From: an uncultured Caulobacter sp. | Lineage (GTDB): Bacteria > Pseudomonadota > Alphaproteobacteria > Caulobacterales > Caulobacteraceae | Direction: 5' to 3' | Assembly: GCA_913776195.1 (NCBI GenBank) | Contig: CAJYMH010000027.1 | Coordinates: 16,093 to 80,092 of the forward strand | DNA length: 64,000 bases | Shown here: positions 28,235-37,483 of the stretch, piece by piece | Layout of the letters: each line of letters starts with the position of its first letter | How positions within the stretch are numbered: position 1 is the first letter of the stretch | The notes under the pieces: generated by a model | Told to the model about the DNA's origin: nothing | The model's database searches: none | What the model saw: the letters and a program-made list of their open reading frames with translations, nothing else | Program-made: the position numbers and the translations under genes

Positions 28235-29503
28235 TTATATAAACCCCTCAAGGCCGCGTGCGCCCTGCCGGATCACCTCGGTCAGGTCGATGTCCTTGAG
28301 CATGGCGTTGGTGAAGTTCGCGCGGGAGATGTCCGCTCCCCGCAACACCGCCTGGCGAAGGTCCGCCCGCGCAAGGTCGGCGCTCTTCAGCACCGCCTCA
28401 GACAGGTCCGACGGCAGAACCCTGTCCTTGCCGATCAGCAGAGGCCCCAACTGGGCGTCGCGCAAATCGGCCTCCGAGAGCTTTGCGCCGTTCAACTTGG
28501 CGCCCCGCAGATCGGCGCGGCGCAGGTTGCAGGACCGCAGATCGGCCCCCTGAAGCTGCGCGCCCTGAAGCTGAACGCCTTCCATGTCGAGACCGTAGAA
28601 CACCGCTCCCTTGGCGCTCATGGCCGTCAGGTTGAAGCCCTTGATCGAACCCAGGCTGCGCAGATCGGCCTTGTCGAACAGGGACGGCTTGCCCTCCGCC
28701 CCGCCGGTCTCGCACCACTTGGCGTGGTCGCGCACCATCTGCGGATAGGGCGAGCTGTGGTCGTCCTTGATCTCCTTGGGGTCGGTCAGTACGCCCTGCA
28801 GGTTGGCGTCGATGGTGTTCCAGGCGAAGGTCTTGGCCCCCACCATGATGGCGTCGCGCAGGTCCGCGCCCCGCAAATCCGCGCCAGACAGGTCCGCGCC
28901 TGCCAGGTTGCAGCCGCTCAGGGAGGCCTGCTTCAGGTTCGCGCGGACCAGCTTGGCGTCTTTCAGCACCGCGTCGGTGAAGTCCGCCCGGATGGCCATG
29001 ATGCCCGACAGACGCGACCGCTCAAGGTTGGCGCCCACCAAATTGGTGCTTTGCGCCTGGGTCGACAGACCACCGCGCTGGGTATGCTCCATGACGCGGT
29101 AGCCTTCCTTGCGGTCGGCGGCGGCGATGGCCCCCTCTCGCAGGTCGGCCTCGAACATGTCAGCGCCGGTCAGGTTCGCGCCGCGCAGGCAGGCGCCGCG
29201 CATGTCCGCGCGACGCAGGGAGGCCTCGACGAGATCGACTTCCGTCATGTCCGCGCCGAACAGCACGGCGTTGTCCAGCCGCGCCCCCGCCATGCGGGTC
29301 TGATGCATGACCGCGCCGGAAAAGTCGGCGTCGCACAGATTTCGGCCGCGTAGATCCAGGCCCGACAGATCGGTGAAGCTGAACACGGCGCGCCCGCCGC
29401 CCATACGAGCCGACCACAACCGATCATGCTTGGCGCAGATCAGATCGACTTCCTGCTGCGTGAGACGCCGATGCGTGACACCGGGCGCCGGCGACGCGAC
29501 CAT
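28235..29503 (-). CDS. Pentapeptide-repeat protein, paralog
   Basis: Same architecture as 26808..28142: LTQQEVDLICAKHDRL N-terminus, KWCETGGAEGKPSLFDKADLRSLG insert. Confidence 0.92.
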   Translation of the reverse strand: MVASPAPGVTHRRLTQQEVDLICAKHDRLWSARMGGGRAVFSFTDLSGLDLRGRNLCDADFSGAVMHQTRMAGARLDNAVLFGADMTEVDLVEASLRRADMRGACLRGANLTGADMFEADLREGAIAAADRKEGYRVMEHTQRGGLSTQAQSTNLVGANLERSRLSGIMAIRADFTDAVLKDAKLVRANLKQASLSGCNLAGADLSGADLRGADLRDAIMVGAKTFAWNTIDANLQGVLTDPKEIKDDHSSPYPQMVRDHAKWCETGGAEGKPSLFDKADLRSLGSIKGFNLTAMSAKGAVFYGLDMEGVQLQGAQLQGADLRSCNLRRADLRGAKLNGAKLSEADLRDAQLGPLLIGKDRVLPSDLSEAVLKSADLARADLRQAVLRGADISRANFTNAMLKDIDLTEVIRQGARGLEGFI

Positions 29504-29551
29504 GGATGCTCCACCCTTCCAGAGTTAGGGCGGAAGCTTCACCTGATACGA

Positions 29552-30199
29552 TTAACGCAAGCTTTCCAACGGCTTCGACAATAGTCCGGCGGCATGCAGA
29601 CGACGGGCGGGCTCGCTGTCTTTAGGAACCCATAGCCGCGTATGGCCAAGATCGGCGTAGCGGGTCAGGGCCGCCTCCAGTCCCTCGCCTTCGGAAAGCT
29701 CGAACTGGGCCTCATAACCGTCGGCGCCGAACGCAGCCTCCACCAGCGGCCTTCCGGTCTTCAGCTTGTGCACGAAACCGGCGCACAAAACGAAGGCCTC
29801 CTTCGCCAACAGACCAGTCTCCACCTGTAATCCCGCCTCATGCAGACGGTGCGTCCCCTGCCCGGAGGCGAAGGGCGACGGGTCCTCGCAGGCGATAACC
29901 ACCCGCGTCACGCCGGCCGCGACCAGATGCTGCGAACAGGACGGCGCCCCGCTGGTCCGCGCGCCGCAGGGCTCGAGGGTGACATAGGCCGTCGCGCCGG
30001 GGGCCGAACCGCCCAGGGCCGCCACCGCCTGCTCTTCGGCATGCGGACGGCCGCCGACGCCGGTGGCGGCCTCGGCGAGCAACGTCTCACCGTCGGCGAT
30101 GACGCAGCCGACGACCGGATTGGGCCAGGTCTTGCCAAGATTGCCCCGGGCGACCGTGATCGCCCGGCGCATATGCTGGATGTCGAGGTCGTTCGACAT
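29552..30199 (-). CDS. RibD-like deaminase with vestigial reductase domain
   Basis: MRRAITVARGNLGKTWPNPVVGCVIADG, PHAEEQAVAALGG, TLEPCGARTSGAPSCSQHL; only about 215 aa. Confidence 0.85.
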   Translation of the reverse strand: MSNDLDIQHMRRAITVARGNLGKTWPNPVVGCVIADGETLLAEAATGVGGRPHAEEQAVAALGGSAPGATAYVTLEPCGARTSGAPSCSQHLVAAGVTRVVIACEDPSPFASGQGTHRLHEAGLQVETGLLAKEAFVLCAGFVHKLKTGRPLVEAAFGADGYEAQFELSEGEGLEAALTRYADLGHTRLWVPKDSEPARRLHAAGLLSKPLESLR

Positions 30200-30208
30200 C
30201 CCCGTTCC

Positions 30209-30922
30209 CTAGCCGACGGCCGGCAGGGGTTGGGCGCGAGTCTCGTCCAGATAGCGCGCGCCGGTCGGCTTCAGGTCGCCATCCAGCTCGATCAGAAGCG
30301 GATTGCCGGTCGGGATCTCCACGCCGACGATCTTGTCGTCCGGCACGTTGAACAGGTGCTTCACGATGGCGCGAAGCGAGTTGCCGTGGGCGGCGACCAG
30401 GATGGTCTCGCCCGCCTTCAGTTTCGGCGCGATCTCGGCGTCCCAGTACGGCAGCACGCGGTCCAGGGTGGTCTTCAGACTTTCGGTCACCGGCACGGCG
30501 TGGCCGGCGTAGCGGGGATCGGCAGCGAAATCGTACTCGCCGCCCGGCGCTAGGTCCGGCGGCGGAATGTCGTACGACCGGCGCCAGATGGTCACCTGCT
30601 CCTCGCCGTGCTTGGCGGCGGTCTCGGCCTTGTTCAGGCCCGTCAGCCCGCCGTAGTGGCGCTCGTTCAAACGCCAGTCCTTGACCACCGGCACGTCCGA
30701 CTGGCCAGCGGCGGCCAGGGCCAGGTCGTTGGTGCGCTGGGCGCGCGTCAGAACCGAGGTGTAGGACCGATCGAACTTCAGGCCGGCGGCCTTGATCAGC
30801 TCCCCGCCCTTGGTCGCCTGGGCCTCGCCCTCGGCGGTCAGGTCCACATCCACCCAGCCGGTGAAGCGGTTTTCCAGGTTCCACTGGCTTTGGCCGTGGC
30901 GAAGCAGGACGAGCGCGGGCAT
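30209..30922 (-). CDS. gpmA: 2,3-bisphosphoglycerate-dependent phosphoglycerate mutase
   Basis: [65 protein letters not shown]. Confidence 0.96.
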   Translation of the reverse strand: MPALVLLRHGQSQWNLENRFTGWVDVDLTAEGEAQATKGGELIKAAGLKFDRSYTSVLTRAQRTNDLALAAAGQSDVPVVKDWRLNERHYGGLTGLNKAETAAKHGEEQVTIWRRSYDIPPPDLAPGGEYDFAADPRYAGHAVPVTESLKTTLDRVLPYWDAEIAPKLKAGETILVAAHGNSLRAIVKHLFNVPDDKIVGVEIPTGNPLLIELDGDLKPTGARYLDETRAQPLPAVG

Positions 30923-31036
30923 CGGACCTCCAAATGTTGTTGCTGGTCGGGCTAAGGCTTGCGCGTTCCAGCGTCAAGCACGCCCTCCCCACGCGCGGCG
31001 CGCGTGCTATAGGACCGATCCGCGCAAGGATTCTTC

Positions 31037-31327
31037 ATGTCTGACCGCATCGTCCTGCCTGCCCTGGCCCTCCTCGCCGCCGCCCTGATCGGTCTGGCGA
31101 TGATTTGGCCGCAGGGTCTCGGCGCCCGATCCCCCGGCCCCTTCGGCTCGCAGCCCGTGCAGCAGCGCCCCGAGGTTCAGGCCGCCATCCAGCGCGAGGA
31201 GGCCGCCGCCGCCCGCCGCGCCCAGCAGGAGCAAAAGGAGCAGCGCATCCCCGCGCCCACGCCCAGCGCTCCCCGCGAACCCGCGCCGCCGGCCGAGCCG
31301 CCCGTTCTGCGGGAGGAGACCCCGTGA
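31037..31327 (+). CDS. Small single-TM Pro/Gln/Glu-rich protein
   Basis: SD AAGGA upstream; MSDRIVLPALALLAAALIGLAMIWPQGLG; GTGA overlap with kdsD. Confidence 0.65.
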   Translation: MSDRIVLPALALLAAALIGLAMIWPQGLGARSPGPFGSQPVQQRPEVQAAIQREEAAAARRAQQEQKEQRIPAPTPSAPREPAPPAEPPVLREETP

Positions 31328-32280
31328 GCGAATTCGACGCCGCAGCCGTCGGCCGACGTGTCCTGAAGATCGAGGCCGAGGGCCTGGCCGCCCTGGCCGC
31401 CAGCCTCGACAAGCCTTTCGTCAAGGCGGTCGAGACCCTGTTCAAGGCCAAAGGCAAGATCGTCTGCACCGGCGTGGGCAAGAGCGGCCATGTGGCGCGC
31501 AAGATCGCCGCCACCCTGGCCTCCACCGGATCGCCCGCCATGTTTGTCCACGCCGCCGAGGCCAGCCACGGTGACCTGGGCATGATCGGCAAGGGTGACG
31601 TGATCCTGGCCCTGTCCAAGTCGGGCGAGGCGCGAGAACTGTCCGACATGCTGGCCTATGGCGCCCGCTTCGGGATTCCGATCATCGCTATCACCGCCAA
31701 TGCCGACAGCCAGCTAGGCCGCGCCGCGGACATCCCCCTGCTGCTGCCCGATTCCGCCGAGGCGACGGCCGAGGTCAACGCTCCGACCACCTCCACCACC
31801 CAGCAGATGGCCCTGGGGGACGCCCTGGCCGTGGCCCTGCTGGAGCGTCGCGGCTTCACCGCCGCCGATTTCCGCATCTTCCACCCCGGCGGCAAGCTGG
31901 GCGCCATGCTGCGCACGGTGTCGGACCTGATGCACAAGGACGGCGAGTTGCCGCTCGTCCCTTCGACAAAGACCATGGCCCAGGCTCTTCTGGTCATGAC
32001 CGAGAAGCGCTTCGGCTGCGTGGGCGTCACCTCGCCCGACGGCCGTCTCGCCGGCCTGATCACCGACGGCGACCTGCGCCGCCACATGGACGGCCTAATG
32101 ACCCACAGCGCCGGCGAGGTGATGACCGCCAATCCGCTGACCATCGCCCCCGGGGCCCTGGCCGCAGAGGCCCTGAAGCTGATGAACGACCGCCGCATCA
32201 CCGTGCTGTTCGTGGTCGAGGCCAAGCGCCCGGTGGGCATCCTGCACATCCACGACCTGCTTCGCGCCGGCGTGATCTGA
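31324..32280 (+). CDS. kdsD: Arabinose-5-phosphate isomerase (KpsF/GutQ)
   Basis: SIS domain GVGKSGHVARKIAATLASTGSPAMFVHAAEASHGDLG plus CBS pair. Confidence 0.94.
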   Translation: MSEFDAAAVGRRVLKIEAEGLAALAASLDKPFVKAVETLFKAKGKIVCTGVGKSGHVARKIAATLASTGSPAMFVHAAEASHGDLGMIGKGDVILALSKSGEARELSDMLAYGARFGIPIIAITANADSQLGRAADIPLLLPDSAEATAEVNAPTTSTTQQMALGDALAVALLERRGFTAADFRIFHPGGKLGAMLRTVSDLMHKDGELPLVPSTKTMAQALLVMTEKRFGCVGVTSPDGRLAGLITDGDLRRHMDGLMTHSAGEVMTANPLTIAPGALAAEALKLMNDRRITVLFVVEAKRPVGILHIHDLLRAGVI

Positions 32281-32753
32281 TGGCGCACCGCCCCCTCGGT
32301 CGTGGCGAGACGGCCGTCCTGGCCCTCAACAACGCCAACAAGGTCGAGACCTCGCTCCTGACCCAGGAGGAGCTGGACGCCATGGCGGCCAACGCCTGGC
32401 GCGCCTGGGTGATCGGCGACGCAGACGCGGTGCTGATCGCCTTCGACCAGGACGGCGACTACGACAGCCCCAACTTCCTGTGGTTCCGCGACCGCTATGA
32501 GCGCTTCATCTATATCGACCGGGTGATCGTCTCCGAACGCGCCCGGGGCATGGGCATGGCCCGCGCGCTCTACGAGGCCGCCATTCAGGAGATGCGGGCC
32601 GACGGCCACAACGTCTTCTGCTGCGAGGTCAACTCCGACCCGCCCAATCCCGGCTCGGACGCATTCCACGCCGCCCTGGGCTTCGAGGAGGTCGGTGTCG
32701 CCCGTCTTGAGGATCGCGCGAAAAGCGTGCGTTACCTCGCCCGCCGGGTGTGA
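32280..32753 (+). CDS. GNAT-family acetyltransferase
   Basis: FIYIDRVIVSERARGMGMARALYEAAIQEMRADGHNVFCCEVNSDPPNPGSDAFHAALGFEEVG. Confidence 0.9.
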   Translation: MAHRPLGRGETAVLALNNANKVETSLLTQEELDAMAANAWRAWVIGDADAVLIAFDQDGDYDSPNFLWFRDRYERFIYIDRVIVSERARGMGMARALYEAAIQEMRADGHNVFCCEVNSDPPNPGSDAFHAALGFEEVGVARLEDRAKSVRYLARRV

Positions 32754-32863
32754 CGGAACTAGCGTCATCAGAAGTCATTACGCCCGCGGGGCGAACGGGC
32801 TCGCGACTTCGCGCGCCGCCCTCTACAACGTCACACAACACAACTACGCATCGCTGAGGTTCC

Positions 32864-34363
32864 ATGTTCTCCAAGCCCCGCGCCGATCTCGTCGCCAACA
32901 CCGCCGCCTATGAGAACGAGCCGCTGGTCAAGGCCACGGGCTTCCGTGAGTACGACGCGCGCTGGCTGTTCGGGCCGGAGATCAACCTGCTGGGCATCCA
33001 GGCCCTGGGCCTGGGCCTGGGCACCTACATCCAGGAGCTGGGCCAGAAGCGCATCGTGGTCGGCCACGACTTCCGCTCCTACTCCCTGTCGATCAAGCAG
33101 GCCCTGACGCTCGGCCTGCTGTCGGCCGGCTGCGAGGTTCTGGACATCGGTCTGGCCGTCTCGCCCATGGCCTATTTCGCCCAGTTCGACCTGGACGCCC
33201 CCTGCGTCGCCATGGTCACCGCCAGCCACAACGAAAACGGCTGGACCGGCGTGAAGATGGGCGCCCAGAAGCCCCTCACCTTCGGCCCGGACGAGATGGG
33301 TCGTCTGAAGGACATCGTTCTGAACGGCGAGTTCGTGGAGCGTGAAGGCGGCAAACTGACCCGCGTGGACGGCGTGGCCGAGCGCTACATCGCCGACGCC
33401 GCCAGCCGTGTGAAGGTCTCCCGCCCGCTGAAAGTCATCGCCGCCTGCGGCAATGGCACTGCCGGCGCCTTCGCCCCCGAGGCGCTGAAGCGCATGGGCG
33501 TCGAGGTGATACCGATGGACGCCGAGCTGGACTTCACCTTCCCGCGCTACAACCCGAACCCCGAAGACCACGAGATGCTGATGGAGATGGCCAAGGCCGT
33601 TCGTGAGCATGGCGCCGACCTGGCCTTCGGCTTCGATGGAGACGGCGACCGCTGCGGCGTGGTCGATGACGAAGGCGAGGAGATCTACGCCGACAAGATC
33701 GGCCTGATGCTGGCCCGCGACCTGGCCCCGCTGCACAAGGGCGCGACCTTCATCGTCGATGTGAAATCGACCGGCCTCTACGCCACCGACCCGATCCTGG
33801 CCGAGAACGGCTGCACCACCGTCTACTGGAAGACCGGCCACAGCTACATCAAGCGCAAGACCGCCGAGCTGGACGCCCTGGCCGGCTTCGAAAAGAGCGG
33901 CCACTTCTTCCTGGCCGGCGAGCTGGGCCGCGGCTACGACGACGGCCTGATCGCCGCCGCCGCCATCCTGGGCATGCTGGAACGCAACCCGGGCAAGAAG
34001 CTGTCGGACCTCAAAAAAGCTCTGCCGATCGCCTACACCTCCCTGACCATGTCGCCCAAGTGCGCCGACGAGGTGAAGTACAAGGTCGTCGAGGACGTGG
34101 TGAAGGAGTACGAGGCGCTGGGTAAGGCCGGCGGCTCGATCCTGGGCCGCAAGATCAAGGACGTCATCACCGTCAACGGCGTGCGCGTCGCCCTGGAAGA
34201 TGGCTCCTGGGTCCTGGTCCGCGCCAGCTCCAACAAGCCTGAATTGGTGGTCGTGGTCGAAAGCACGCAGTCGGAAGACGACATGCGCGACCTGTTCCAC
34301 AAGGAAGTGAAGCCGCGTCTCGGCAAGCATTCCGAGGTCGGCAAGTACAATCAGGAAATCTGA
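32864..34363 (+). CDS. Phosphomannomutase/phosphoglucomutase
   Basis: TASHNENGWTGVKMG active-site serine loop, FGFDGDGDRCGVVDD, GEELGRGYDDG-like. Confidence 0.94.
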   Translation: MFSKPRADLVANTAAYENEPLVKATGFREYDARWLFGPEINLLGIQALGLGLGTYIQELGQKRIVVGHDFRSYSLSIKQALTLGLLSAGCEVLDIGLAVSPMAYFAQFDLDAPCVAMVTASHNENGWTGVKMGAQKPLTFGPDEMGRLKDIVLNGEFVEREGGKLTRVDGVAERYIADAASRVKVSRPLKVIAACGNGTAGAFAPEALKRMGVEVIPMDAELDFTFPRYNPNPEDHEMLMEMAKAVREHGADLAFGFDGDGDRCGVVDDEGEEIYADKIGLMLARDLAPLHKGATFIVDVKSTGLYATDPILAENGCTTVYWKTGHSYIKRKTAELDALAGFEKSGHFFLAGELGRGYDDGLIAAAAILGMLERNPGKKLSDLKKALPIAYTSLTMSPKCADEVKYKVVEDVVKEYEALGKAGGSILGRKIKDVITVNGVRVALEDGSWVLVRASSNKPELVVVVESTQSEDDMRDLFHKEVKPRLGKHSEVGKYNQEI

Positions 34364-34391
34364 AGCGCCCGCCTTCGAGGCGCACAAATGG

Positions 34392-34417
34392 ACGGGCGGC
34401 TTCGGTCGCCCGTTTTC
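34392..34417 (+). terminator. Terminator (ACGGGCG-gcttcggt-CGCCCGT-TTTC)
   Basis: Stem-loop plus short T-run after the phosphomannomutase gene. Confidence 0.7.
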
Positions 34418-34439
34418 ATTTCAGGTCTGAACGGCGGGT

Positions 34440-34595
34440 CTAGCCGCCCCAGCCGAACCAGCGGGCGATGACCATATAAGCCGCCACCCAGAACACACCG
34501 CACAGAACGCTAAGCACAAGCAGGCAGCTTATGGCGTATCGGCCATTGCTGCGAACCGCCGGCTGCTGGCCGGCGGCGGCGAGATGTCGCCGCAT
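34440..34595 (-). CDS. Small (51 aa) single-TM protein
   Basis: MRRHLAAAGQQPAVRSNGRYAISCLLVLSVLCGVFWVAAYMVIARWFGWGG with SD GGGAGC. Confidence 0.5.
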   Translation of the reverse strand: MRRHLAAAGQQPAVRSNGRYAISCLLVLSVLCGVFWVAAYMVIARWFGWGG

Positions 34596-34785
34596 GTTTC
34601 GCTCCCATTCTTTCTTTCGTCTGGACGGTCGAGCGGCCAGATCGATTCGATGCTGACACGTTGTTGAAAACCCGCAAGGGCCACGCGCGATTTCGTGAAG
34701 CTTCTGCGACCAACGTCCATAGCTCCAGGCGCTTGCCCTCACCGCCCCTTCCCCTAGTCTCCCCCTCCGTCGCAAAGGGGGGCCC

Positions 34786-35451
34786 ATGCTGACTCTGTTG
34801 GGGATCGCAGTCGTGGTCGTGGGCTTCGTCGCCCGGATCAATCCGCTGCTGGTGGTGGTCGCCGCCGCATTGGTCACCGGCCTCGCCGGCGGCATGGGGC
34901 CGCTGGAGGTGCTCGCCCTCTTCGGCAAGGCCTTCAAGGAGAACCGCTACGTCTCCCTGCTGTGGCTGGTCCTGCCCGCCATCGGCTTGCTGGAGCGCTA
35001 CGGCCTGCAGGAACGGGCCAAGGCTCTGATCGGCGGGCTGAAGGCCGCCACCACCGGCCGCATCTTGCTCCTCTATTTCGGCATTCGCCAGATCACCTCG
35101 GCCCTGGGCCTGACCTCGCTGGGCGGTCACCCGCAGATGGTCCGCCCCCTGGTCGCTCCCATGGCCGAAGCCGCCGCCGAAACCCATGGCCTGACCGACG
35201 ACGAAACCCGCCAGAAGGTGCGCGCCATGTCCGCGGCCACCGACAACATCGGCCTGTTCTTCGGCGAGGACATCTTCATCGCCATCGGCTCGATCCTGCT
35301 GATGGTGGGTTTCCTGCAGCAGAACGGCATCGTGGTTGAACCCCTGCACCTGTCGGTCTGGGCCATCCCCACCGCCATCGTCGCCTTCGTCGTCCACGGA
35401 ACACGGCTGGCGCTATTCGACCGCAAACTGAAGGCCGGAGCCGCCAAATGA
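34786..35451 (+). CDS. DUF969 membrane protein (putative 5-oxoproline transporter subunit)
   Basis: GGMGPLEVLALFGKAFKENRYVSLLWLVLPAIGLLERYGLQERA; LTSLGGHPQMVRPLVAPMAE. Confidence 0.9.
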   Translation: MLTLLGIAVVVVGFVARINPLLVVVAAALVTGLAGGMGPLEVLALFGKAFKENRYVSLLWLVLPAIGLLERYGLQERAKALIGGLKAATTGRILLLYFGIRQITSALGLTSLGGHPQMVRPLVAPMAEAAAETHGLTDDETRQKVRAMSAATDNIGLFFGEDIFIAIGSILLMVGFLQQNGIVVEPLHLSVWAIPTAIVAFVVHGTRLALFDRKLKAGAAK

Positions 35452-36404
35452 TCGGCCTCGAAGTCCTCTACGCCATCGCCGGCGCCCTGTTCGGCGCCAT
35501 CGCCCTGCTCAGCGGCCTCGACCGCAGCAACAGCCGGCGCTGGCAGAATGCCGCCTTCTGGGGACTGTTCTCGGCCTGCTTCCTATTCGGCTCCCACCTG
35601 CCGAACGCCGCGAACGGCGTCATGGCCGTCGGCCTGGTCATCGTCGGCGGCCTGGGAGGCTGGCGGCGGGGCGAGCCGCAGACCACCACCGTCGAGCAGC
35701 GTCAGGCCAGCGCCGCGACCCACCGCAACCGCCTGTTCCTCTGCGCGCTCATCATCCCGGTCGTCGCCCTAGCCGGGACCATGCTGTTCAAGCATCTGAC
35801 CTTCGGCGGCGTGCATCCCGTCGATCCGAAGCAGGCGACGCTGGTGTCCCTGGTGCTCGGCATCATCCTGTCGCTGGCGGTCGCCATGCCCATGCTACGC
35901 GCCCGTCCGACCGAACCGCTGCAGGAAGGCCGCCGCCTGTTCGATCAGGTGGGCTGGGCCCTGCTCCTGCCGCAGATGCTGGCGGCCCTCGGCGCGGTCT
36001 TCGCCGCCGCCGGGGTGGGCGAGGCGGTCGGCGCCCTGACCACCGCCTGGCTGCCGGAGGGCTCGCAGCTCGCCGCCGTGGTCACCTACACGCTGGGCAT
36101 GGCGCTCTTCACCATGGTCATGGGCAACGCCTTCGCCGCCTTCCCAGTGATGACCGCCGGGGTCGGCCTGCCGCTGATCGTCCTGAAGTTTGGCGGCGAT
36201 CCGGCGATCATGTGCGCCATCGGCATGCTGTCGGGCTTCTGCGGCACGCTGATGACCCCCATGGCCGCCAACTTCAACCTTGTCCCCGCCGCTCTGCTGG
36301 AGCTGAAGGACAAGAACGGGGTCATCAAGGCCCAGGTCCCCACCGCCCTCATCCTGCTCTTCGCCAACACAGTGCTGATGTATGTCCTCGTCTTCCGTTT
36401 CTGA
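35448..36404 (+). CDS. DUF979 membrane protein (putative 5-oxoproline transporter subunit)
   Basis: MIGLEVLYAIAGALFGAIALLS, FGSHLPN, MGNAFAAFPVMTAGVGLPLIV. Confidence 0.9.
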   Translation: MIGLEVLYAIAGALFGAIALLSGLDRSNSRRWQNAAFWGLFSACFLFGSHLPNAANGVMAVGLVIVGGLGGWRRGEPQTTTVEQRQASAATHRNRLFLCALIIPVVALAGTMLFKHLTFGGVHPVDPKQATLVSLVLGIILSLAVAMPMLRARPTEPLQEGRRLFDQVGWALLLPQMLAALGAVFAAAGVGEAVGALTTAWLPEGSQLAAVVTYTLGMALFTMVMGNAFAAFPVMTAGVGLPLIVLKFGGDPAIMCAIGMLSGFCGTLMTPMAANFNLVPAALLELKDKNGVIKAQVPTALILLFANTVLMYVLVFRF

Positions 36405-37377
36405 GGCCGTCGCCTCAAAGTTCGCGTCCATCGCCCTCGGCCATGTGACCCGCCCGTGGCCCTACAAGGCCGACCACGTGATGGACGGCGAGGCCGACGT
36501 GGTCGCGCCGCGCGTCCTGCACCCGATCTTCTTCGGCAGCTTCGACTGGCACTCCTGCGTCCATGGCTATTGGACCCTGGCGACTCTGCTGCGCCTGCAT
36601 CCTCAGATTCCGCAGGCGCCGGCCATCCGCGCCCTTTTCGACGACGCGTTCACCGCAGCAAAGGTCGAGACCGAGCGCGCCTATCTCGACCGCCCGCTGA
36701 GCCGCGGGTTCGAACGGCCCTACGGCTGGGCCTGGCTGCTGATGCTGGCGGCGGAGTTGGACCGCCACGACGCCCCCTGGGGCGCGGCCTTAAAGCCGCT
36801 AGCCCTGGCCTTCGCCGACCGGTTCAAGGCCTTCCTGCCCAAGGCGACCTATCCCATCCGGGTCGGCACGCACTTCAACACCGCCTTCGCCCTGACCCTT
36901 ACGCTGGAGTGGGCGCAAGCCAGCGACCCGGCCCTCGCCGATCTGTGCCGCGAGACAGCGCAAGGCTGGTACGGCGAGGACGCCGACTGCCAGGCCTGGG
37001 AGCCCAGCGGCGATGAGTTCCTGTCCTCAGCCCTGATGGAGGCCGAATGCATGCGCCGCATGCTGTCGGCGGACGACTTCAAGACCTGGTTCGCCGCCTT
37101 CCTGCCGCGCGTGGCGCAGCAGTCCCCGGCGACCCTGTTCACCCCCGCCACGGTCAGCGACCGCAGCGACGGCAAGATCGCCCACCTGGACGGCCTGAAC
37201 CTGTCGCGCGCCTGGTGCTGGCGCGGCATCGCTTCGACCCTGGACGGAGATACGAAAGCCGCCGCCCTGGAGGCCGCCGAGCGCCACATGAACGACGCCC
37301 TGCCCCATGTGGCCGGCGACTACATGGGCGAGCACTGGCTGGCCAGCTTCGCCCTGCTGGCGATGCTGGCGGAGTGA
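36382..37377 (+). CDS. DUF2891 protein
   Basis: HPIFFGSFDWHSCVHGYWTLATLLRLHP, GTHFNTAFALTLTLEWA. Confidence 0.9.
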   Translation: MSSSSVSEAVASKFASIALGHVTRPWPYKADHVMDGEADVVAPRVLHPIFFGSFDWHSCVHGYWTLATLLRLHPQIPQAPAIRALFDDAFTAAKVETERAYLDRPLSRGFERPYGWAWLLMLAAELDRHDAPWGAALKPLALAFADRFKAFLPKATYPIRVGTHFNTAFALTLTLEWAQASDPALADLCRETAQGWYGEDADCQAWEPSGDEFLSSALMEAECMRRMLSADDFKTWFAAFLPRVAQQSPATLFTPATVSDRSDGKIAHLDGLNLSRAWCWRGIASTLDGDTKAAALEAAERHMNDALPHVAGDYMGEHWLASFALLAMLAE

Positions 37378-37386
37378 CACCCAAAC

Positions 37387-37477
37387 CCGCTCACCCCGGC
37401 GAAGGCCGGGGCCCAGGTGAAGTCCTGCTGACTCACCGGATGAATCGGGGTCCCGGCCTTCGCCGGGAATGAGCGGA
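37387..37477. repeat. REP-like dispersed repeat, family 1
   Basis: CCGCTCACCCCGGCGAAGGCCGGGGCCCAGGTGAA...GTCCCGGCCTTCGCCGGGAATGAGCGG. Confidence 0.75.
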
Positions 37478-37483
37478 GTTAGA

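Noticed and set aside
29504-29551. FMN riboswitch upstream of the ribD-like gene
   Set aside because: The gene's 5' side (30200-30208) is occupied by the adjacent gpmA gene on the same strand, leaving no room for a riboswitch; 29504-29551 is the downstream side.
32831-34387. 518-aa minus-strand ORF antisense to the phosphomannomutase gene
   Set aside because: Shadow ORF without recognisable motifs.
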